Source: Fragilaria radians
Taxonomy: Eukaryota > Bacillariophyta > Fragilariophyceae > Fragilariales > Fragilariaceae
DNA: 13,969 nucleotides
Direction of reading: 5' to 3'
NCBI GenBank assembly: GCA_900642245.1
Contig: CAAAJI010000974.1
Location: forward strand, 1 to 13,969
The position numbers and the translations under genes were made by a program. Positions 9,654 through 13,969 of the stretch are shown piece by piece; within the stretch, counting starts at the first letter, position 1, and each line of letters begins with the position of its first letter. The notes under the pieces are model-generated. The model had not been told where the DNA came from and made no database searches. It saw nothing but the letters and a program-made list of their open reading frames with translations.

Positions 9654-10793
9654 ATGTGCGGAAGAACTGCTCAAACAGTAGCAGCCATCCGAGCAGCAGC
9701 AGAGACTCTTGGCTTTCCTCAGCCAGAAATAAATGTAAATTCCAAAGATGTTGATGTGGCGGAGAATAGTTCACCCACAGAGGCTTGGAAAGGCGACAAT
9801 TACAATTTATGTCCGGGCATGTCTGCAGTTGTATTTTACAAAAATCATGAAGGAATTCTCGTATCAGAGCCATTGGCTTGGGGGTTGATCACCAAGAATG
9901 GATCATCCAAAAATCCACTTCCCACTGGTGTGGCTCAGCATTTCTCTGCTCTAATGTACAACGCCCGTTCCGACACTCTATACACGAAGCCCACCTTTGG
10001 CAATCTCTTGGGAAAACAACAATCCTGTATTGTCGCGATGGACGGTTGGTTTGAGTGGAAACAAGAAGTTAAAGGAAGAAAGCAGCCGTATTTCGTCAAG
10101 GCCAAGCATGAGCCATACACATTGTTTCCAGGACTTTGGACTCGAGTAGCCACAGGTCGATCAGAGAACCCCTTCCTTACTACTTTTACGATATTGACAA
10201 CCGACGCAGATCCTTGCATTAAATGGTTACATACACGAATGCCTGTATGTTGCTTTGATCTAAAGTTGGCTCATGCTTGGTTGGATACACCAACGCAAAA
10301 AATCCATGAATCACTATTGTTACAACAACATGCAGTTGGCACAAGTATTGCATCCTCCGATCGATGGGATTGGCATGCAGTTACAGACGAAATGACATCT
10401 CTAAAATTTCGATCAATACAAGCAATTGCTCCCTGGAAACGTCCGACATTACAGAATTTCTTAAAGTGCAAAGCAGAGACAAGTGACGAAACAACTCATC
10501 CAGAAGCAGATGTTACAACAACTACAGCCAAATGGTTTGTGATTGAATCAAATGTATCATCATCTTCCACCACTGTAAAGAAATCTCCATCGAAAGCAAA
10601 ATCTTCAAACAATCCGCCTAGTGAACACAACACTTTACAGTCAAGGCATCCCCAGGAGTTCTCAATTGGAAAAAGATCATTGGACACAGCATTCAAAATA
10701 CAATCATCCTCCTCTAAAAAGTTAAAGAAAGATGCACATGCTCCATCTAAGAGCTCTATTACGAATTTTTTTCTTCCTAAAAAAACCATGTGA
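9654..10793 (+). CDS. HMCES: SRAP-domain protein (HMCES/YedK type), abasic-site DNA-protein crosslinker
   Basis: A 379-residue protein. SRAP proteins need Cys as residue 2: after Met removal it forms a thiazolidine crosslink with abasic sites in single-stranded DNA, shielding them at replication forks. The ATG at 9654 in ACCATG context gives MCGRT, so it is the start; an earlier in-frame reading from 9588 has no ATG and would bury the Cys. Family landmarks follow: a YNLCPGM block (50-56), PLAWGLI (73-79), YNARSDTL (102-109), DGWFEW with the catalytic Glu134, FPGLW (158-162), and LHTRMPV with the catalytic His193. The tail from about 290 is Ser/Lys-rich and disordered, with a nuclear-type KKLKK near the end. 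It finishes with a PCNA-binding-like SITNFFLPKK, which has the hydrophobic-xx-FF spacing of a PIP box but Lys instead of Gln at position 1. It is intronless and divergent from the NCA2-like gene. Confidence 0.93.
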   Translation: MCGRTAQTVAAIRAAAETLGFPQPEINVNSKDVDVAENSSPTEAWKGDNYNLCPGMSAVVFYKNHEGILVSEPLAWGLITKNGSSKNPLPTGVAQHFSALMYNARSDTLYTKPTFGNLLGKQQSCIVAMDGWFEWKQEVKGRKQPYFVKAKHEPYTLFPGLWTRVATGRSENPFLTTFTILTTDADPCIKWLHTRMPVCCFDLKLAHAWLDTPTQKIHESLLLQQHAVGTSIASSDRWDWHAVTDEMTSLKFRSIQAIAPWKRPTLQNFLKCKAETSDETTHPEADVTTTTAKWFVIESNVSSSSTTVKKSPSKAKSSNNPPSEHNTLQSRHPQEFSIGKRSLDTAFKIQSSSSKKLKKDAHAPSKSSITNFFLPKKTM

Positions 10794-11058
10794 GATGTAT
10801 TCCTATCTATCATCACAACCTGCACGCCACATGTATGAATGGCAAATCATTATCCTTTTGCTCTCAATTTATATTGCTCCCGGTCAAGTTTTAAGAATTT
10901 TATCAAGACTAAAATGTCCTGAGTCCTAAGACCTTGTACTTTTACAATCGAATCGAAAAATGAGGAAATACTCTGGACTGCGAAGATATCGTTAAGAAAA
11001 ACAAGAAATGAACTACCCATCTGATTCATCGAGTTCATTACTCGTTTGAGTTGTAACC
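10794..11058. other. 3' flank of the SRAP gene
   Basis: This is noncoding sequence between the SRAP stop and the target-site duplication of the adjacent transposon. It should hold the 3' UTR. Short reading frames on both strands show no family resemblance. No hairpin or repeat of note was seen. Confidence 0.4.
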
Positions 11059-11061
11059 TTA

Positions 11062-11101
11062 GGGCAAAAATTAGCCTACCACAAATACAATAACAATAGT
11101 T
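11062..11101 (+). repeat. Left terminal inverted repeat of the Harbinger-type element
   Basis: This is 40 bp beginning GGGCAAAAATTAGCCTACC and ending ACAATAGTT. It is the reverse complement of 11892-11931 with two mismatches, at repeat positions 24 and 31 (A here, T in the partner). The TTA duplication lies directly to its left. Confidence 0.92.
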
Positions 11102-11670
11102 TTAGTCACTAGCTAATTTCCGGGTTCTTTTAGTCCTCGGCCATTTGCGTGTTTTGCTTCGGGTGCTTGCGTTAGCCTGCCATGTAAGGGAATTTCAATA
11201 TCTTGCCAATTTCGGCGCGGCAAAAAGCATTTTAGCCACAAAAAAATCATGTCGGATGCCCCACAGCACCTCCACGAAATTGATGGAATAACTCCTTTTT
11301 TTCAGGAGTGAGAAAGGTGGACCACCAAGGAGACTAAGTCTTGAGTCTTCTTTCGAAAGTGGTCCGCATTTTCTTGATAGGGCGAATGCCAGAGACCCTC
11401 CAACAATGCCACAAAGTCAAGCCTGTGTATCGAAATGGCTTTCATTGTTTGAAATCTCATTGTCCGAGTTATCAGATGTGGTTTCCGGTTCAGTTGAACT
11501 ATCAACGACTAACCCAATAACTTGTAAGAACGAGATATCCTCTAAAAAGGGTAGAGGAAGGAGGGAGTGCAACGGGTTAGTGATAGAATTAAGCATGGAA
11601 TAAACATTGTTTTCGAGGCAAAAACGGGCTTCGCGTTTTTCGTCACAACTTTACTGAAATATATCGCAGT

Positions 11671-11690
11671 GCCTATTTAGAAAAATAGGC
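11671..11690. repeat. Short perfect hairpin in the transposon
   Basis: GCCTATTT (11671-11678) pairs with AAATAGGC (11683-11690) across an AGAA loop. A second 7-bp hairpin, AAAAACG/CGTTTTT, lies just upstream at 11620-11640 around GGCTTCG. Both add to the dense secondary structure of the element's right half; no function is assigned. Confidence 0.7.
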
Positions 11691-11707
11691 TTGACGTGTC
11701 AAAAAAG

Positions 11708-11792
11708 AATTGTGGCCACAATACTTTTGAACTTTGGCACAATTCAAAGGGGGGAATTGTATCGGGATTCAAAAAGTATTGTGGCCACAATT
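11708..11792. repeat. Internal inverted repeat, 24/25-bp arms, inside the transposon
   Basis: The left arm is 11708-11731 and the right arm 11768-11792. The arms are reverse complements except for one extra T, and are separated by 36 nt. Each arm contains the self-complementary ATTGTGGCCACAAT, so the stretch could fold either as one long hairpin or as two small ones. Confidence 0.88.
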
Positions 11793-11891
11793 TTTTTTCA
11801 CAAAGAAACCCGGAAACTGTGAGTTTTTCGCAGTATTGTGTCAGGCTACCGCAAGTAAAAAAAATCAGTCACGAGTAAAATTACAATAGTC

Positions 11892-11931
11892 AACTATTGT
11901 AATTGTAATTGTGGTAGGCTAATTTTTGCCC
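11892..11931 (-). repeat. Right terminal inverted repeat of the Harbinger-type element
   Basis: This is the partner of 11062-11101, inverted, with 38 of 40 positions matching. Its inner end is also part of a local palindrome (11879-11904; 12-bp arms around a CA spacer). The TTA duplication follows at 11932-11934. Confidence 0.92.
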
Positions 11932-11934
11932 TTA

Positions 11935-12240
11935 GTCCAGAACCTAAATCTCGTTTTTATTTTAAGGATTTACGGTATACAGTGGTTGTAGCAGTAGTGG
12001 TAACCTTTTTTACCTTACAATTCGACAACAATACCTCTGCATGATCTCTCATGAGCGCCATTTTTGATTTCCCTAGCTTAATAACAGTCCTTCTTCTTAT
12101 CATTTGCACATGCACGTATTTGCGAGAGTTACGGCCAACTATATTTGATGGTGGGAAGGTACGTGGGAATGAAAGAGTGAGGAACAATGTACCATAAATT
12201 TCTCTCGGCCGTCAACTGTGAAGAGACAAAAGAGTAATGA
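11935..12240. other. Noncoding spacer right of the transposon
   Basis: A 76-codon minus-strand open stretch (11957-12187) starts without ATG. From its first ATG it would give only 48 basic residues with a Thr-rich end and no recognisable family, so I do not call it a gene. Otherwise there is nothing clear here; if the candidate small gene at 12241 is real, its promoter would lie here. Confidence 0.35.
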
Positions 12241-12748
12241 ATGAATGTGATGTCTCATCGCCAAACTATTCGTTTGCTGTTTGTACAGGTACTTGAACCA
12301 GGACAACGACTACTTCCACGAGAAGGATTATCTGTATTCTTCTGGCGAATGAGCCGAATCGGAGAACGACTAAGTCCATATGTTGGATTTGGTTGCGCCA
12401 TTATGGTAATTCATATTCTTTTTCTGAAGTGACTTCGTCACAGTTGCATAAATCTGCTTGCATTAGTGGATAAATCAAGTTTCGAGACATATTTTCAGAG
12501 TTCAAAGCCTTTGACAGTTGCATTCATTAAAATGGATTAGTGTATCCGCACAAGCAAAAACAGAAAATACATCCATTCCATGGCGCTTGTTCTCGCTGAC
12601 ATGTGTGATGTAATGCGATACTTTCTCAGCGTAAAATTGTAATTCAATATCTTTGTTTACTATCGTTGTTTTACACTTTCTTCGGCAGGAATTTTTAGCG
12701 AAAGTAAAGAATACAGCACTTCACCTCCAGGGTACATTAAAGACTTAA
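12241..12748 (+). CDS. Candidate small two-exon gene, hypothetical protein
   Basis: The reading frame from the ATG at 12241 has ordinary coding texture and reaches a donor-like ATG|GTAATT at 12405/12406. A strong acceptor (pyrimidine tract, then TTCGGCAG) ends at 12688. Joining 12241-12405 to 12689-12748 keeps phase and gives about 74 residues ending in EFLAKVKNTALHLQGTLKT and TAA. Without splicing the frame stops at 12430-12432 after 63 residues. Another acceptor-like TTTGTACAG at 12280-12288 would make 12289-12405 a 39-codon internal exon (PREGLSVFFWRMSRIGERL and a Gly-rich hydrophobic end), which would imply missing upstream exons. The 283-nt intron is longer than those of the NCA2-like gene. 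I recognise no family. It may be a real small gene or the remnant of a larger one. Confidence 0.3.
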
Positions 12749-13640
12749 ATTAGGAAGGCAATGAATAGTTCAGATAGCATTGTTGAATAAATCAGTTCTT
12801 GCATTGATTCTGCTAATAATGAAATCGCAATCAAATTTTAGTGTGCCTTTTTTTTGAGCAAGCATCACTACTTTTAATATTCTACATCTCAATTCAATGA
12901 ATGTCCAGCCATGTGGCATCCCGAAGGGAGACACTTTGAATACTTTACAAAAATTTTGCGAGTGATCTGTATCATGAATCTTAATCCTTCAGAACATCTG
13001 TGCAGCGATGTCGATATAGGAATCTGAGAGGAAAGGAATCAAAAGCACAACTCATATTGACTTTCAGTAAAGAGGTACAAAAAAAGTCACAGAACTACGG
13101 CTTTCATCATTCAGGTACTGTTAGGATTTAAAAAGAAGACATCAATAAACTGAGTGACAGAGAATATGAGCTAAATTAAGACTCATAAGTTGAAATCAGG
13201 TGAGTGGGTTGAAGTGGATTGTCCCCAAATAAAATTGACTTTGAAATATTGTTTCCATTAAACGAGTCTAAGGTAAAAAAATGTCATTACTTAGGTTGTG
13301 TGATATTCTTCGTGAACAAAATTTATTCTACAAACATTTGCAGTGAAACAAGATTTTGGTAACTACTTACAAGGTCAAAAGCTTTCTGTAGATTAAATCA
13401 TGTGCAATCGCCAAAACTATTCACAAATAGTACACAATGAAACCGATAAACAATATAAGGAATGAGATGATAACTCCAGTCTGTCAAAATCAGGAAGAAT
13501 TATATGGCAAATATTGGGAAAATTTTGTAGACATATCAATGAATTTGAAAACTGAAAGGAAAGAGAAATTGGAAAAGTGGTAGCACAAATTCGTAATATG
13601 AAGGATCAAACTTAGGTGAAAACTGAGACTTCGATGGGCA
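12749..13640. other. AT-rich noncoding stretch
   Basis: About 0.9 kb with no reading frame beyond background on either strand, no tRNA-like cloverleaf and no clear long repeat. It may include decayed retroelement sequence upstream of the copia remnant, but I cannot see a recognisable motif. Confidence 0.4.
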
Positions 13641-13969
13641 TTGCAAAGGTTAGCTTAACCACAATATCTTCATTGGAATCCTTACACCGCTTAGTACCAA
13701 GTAAAAACCGGATTATCCTTCACAAAAGAAGAGCATTTGAAAGCTATAAAGAACTTATCTTATCTAAAGATTTTTCCAAAATGGAGGATCTCTGTTTATA
13801 CAAAACAACCAAATCATTCAATTTATCCTGTCATCTGAATAGAAGGAATTCTATCCAGAAGCTGGAGAAGAAGTTTCATGTGATGACCTTCCAACACTAA
13901 AGGGTCCAAAAGTTAGGATGACTGTCTACGGGGATGTTGATCATTCTCCTGATCTGGTGTCAAGTGCAC
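13641..13969 (+). pseudogene. Decayed Ty1/copia retrotransposon fragment (RT connection to RNase H)
   Basis: Two plus-strand frames together resemble the end of a copia polyprotein. Frame one (about 13728-13835) reads EEHLKAIKNLSYLKIFPKWR, then YTKQPNHSIYPV and a TGA at 13836. Frame two (13846 to the edge) reads EFYPEAGEEVSCDDLPTLKG, then VRMTVYGDVDHSPDLVSS. In diatom copia (CoDi) elements these two blocks are adjacent, and the second is the RNase H start with its first catalytic Asp in the VDADHA-like motif. The frame change and loss of residues around 13836-13845, plus stops upstream in frame one (13651 and 13693), show it is broken. Upstream RT motifs are not recognisable here. It continues past the right edge. 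The family call rests on remembered motif resemblance and is fairly firm; the left boundary is uncertain. Confidence 0.7.

Larger units (their letters stand above)
11059..11934. mobile_element. Non-autonomous PIF/Harbinger-type DNA transposon (870 bp) with TTA target duplication
   Basis: The element spans 11062-11931. Its ends are 40-bp inverted repeats differing at two positions, each beginning GGGCAAAAATTAGCCTACC. The direct triplet TTA flanks it at 11059-11061 and 11932-11934. A 3-bp TTA duplication with ends beginning GGG is the hallmark of the PIF/Harbinger superfamily. The interior has no reading frame longer than about 67 codons and nothing like a DDE transposase, so it would have to be mobilised in trans by an autonomous relative. 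The interior is rich in nested hairpins and in degenerate copies of the terminal motif. It inserted about 265 bp downstream of the SRAP stop. The near-identical ends and intact duplication point to a fairly recent insertion; the superfamily assignment rests on the ends alone. Confidence 0.85.

Noticed and set aside
11957..12187. 76-codon minus-strand frame resembling a small basic protein
   Set aside because: There is no ATG at its start; the 48-residue ATG version is Thr-rich with no family resemblance to ribosomal or other small basic proteins.
12918..12934. Small hairpin-like CATCCCGAAGGGAGAC as a possible structured RNA or terminator
   Set aside because: The stem is only about four pairs with no supporting context; eukaryotic genes do not use such terminators.
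13616..13900. 94-codon plus-strand frame near the right edge
   Set aside because: It begins at GTG, and the same DNA read in the other two forward frames gives recognisable copia blocks, so this frame is a shadow of the decayed retroelement.

Overview
The window looks like nuclear DNA of a diatom or close stramenopile. A plastid-type membrane protein carries an N-terminal signal peptide ending in a diatom-style A|F cleavage site followed by a Ser/Thr/Arg-rich transit stretch. The right edge holds decayed Ty1/copia RNase H coding sequence resembling diatom CoDi elements. The genes are eukaryotic families with short GT-AG introns (69-111 nt where well supported). Intergenic DNA is AT-rich. The organism assignment is inference from these signs; no species can be named.

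Layout, left to right: (1) a possible exon of a minus-strand gene running off the left edge (1-157); (2) a 250-residue plastid-targeted membrane protein of unknown function (814-1566, +); (3) convergent to it, an intronless 1097-residue kinesin-13 with an N-terminal SAM-like domain (2100-5393, -); (4) about 0.9 kb of noncoding DNA with the kinesin upstream region; (5) a five-exon NCA2/DGS1-family mitochondrial membrane protein (6287-9371, -), assembled here from phase-consistent splice sites; (6) a divergent SRAP/HMCES-type protein (9654-10793, +), whose start is fixed by the need for Cys at position 2; (7) an 870-bp non-autonomous transposon (11062-11931) with 40-bp terminal inverted repeats and a TTA target duplication, of the PIF/Harbinger type; (8) a possible small two-exon gene (12241-12748, +); (9) about 0.9 kb of AT-rich noncoding DNA; (10) a frameshifted copia remnant reaching the right edge.

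The genes do not form a pathway. They are housekeeping-type eukaryotic genes (microtubule dynamics, mitochondrial membrane, DNA-protein crosslink repair, plastid membrane), with mobile-element debris concentrated in the right third. The NCA2-like and SRAP genes share a 282-bp head-to-head intergenic region that may act as a common promoter. I see no RNA gene, CRISPR array or obvious novel multi-gene system. The items most worth following up are the Harbinger-type element with its nested inverted motifs, the kinesin-13 with altered class motifs plus a SAM domain, and the unassigned plastid membrane protein.
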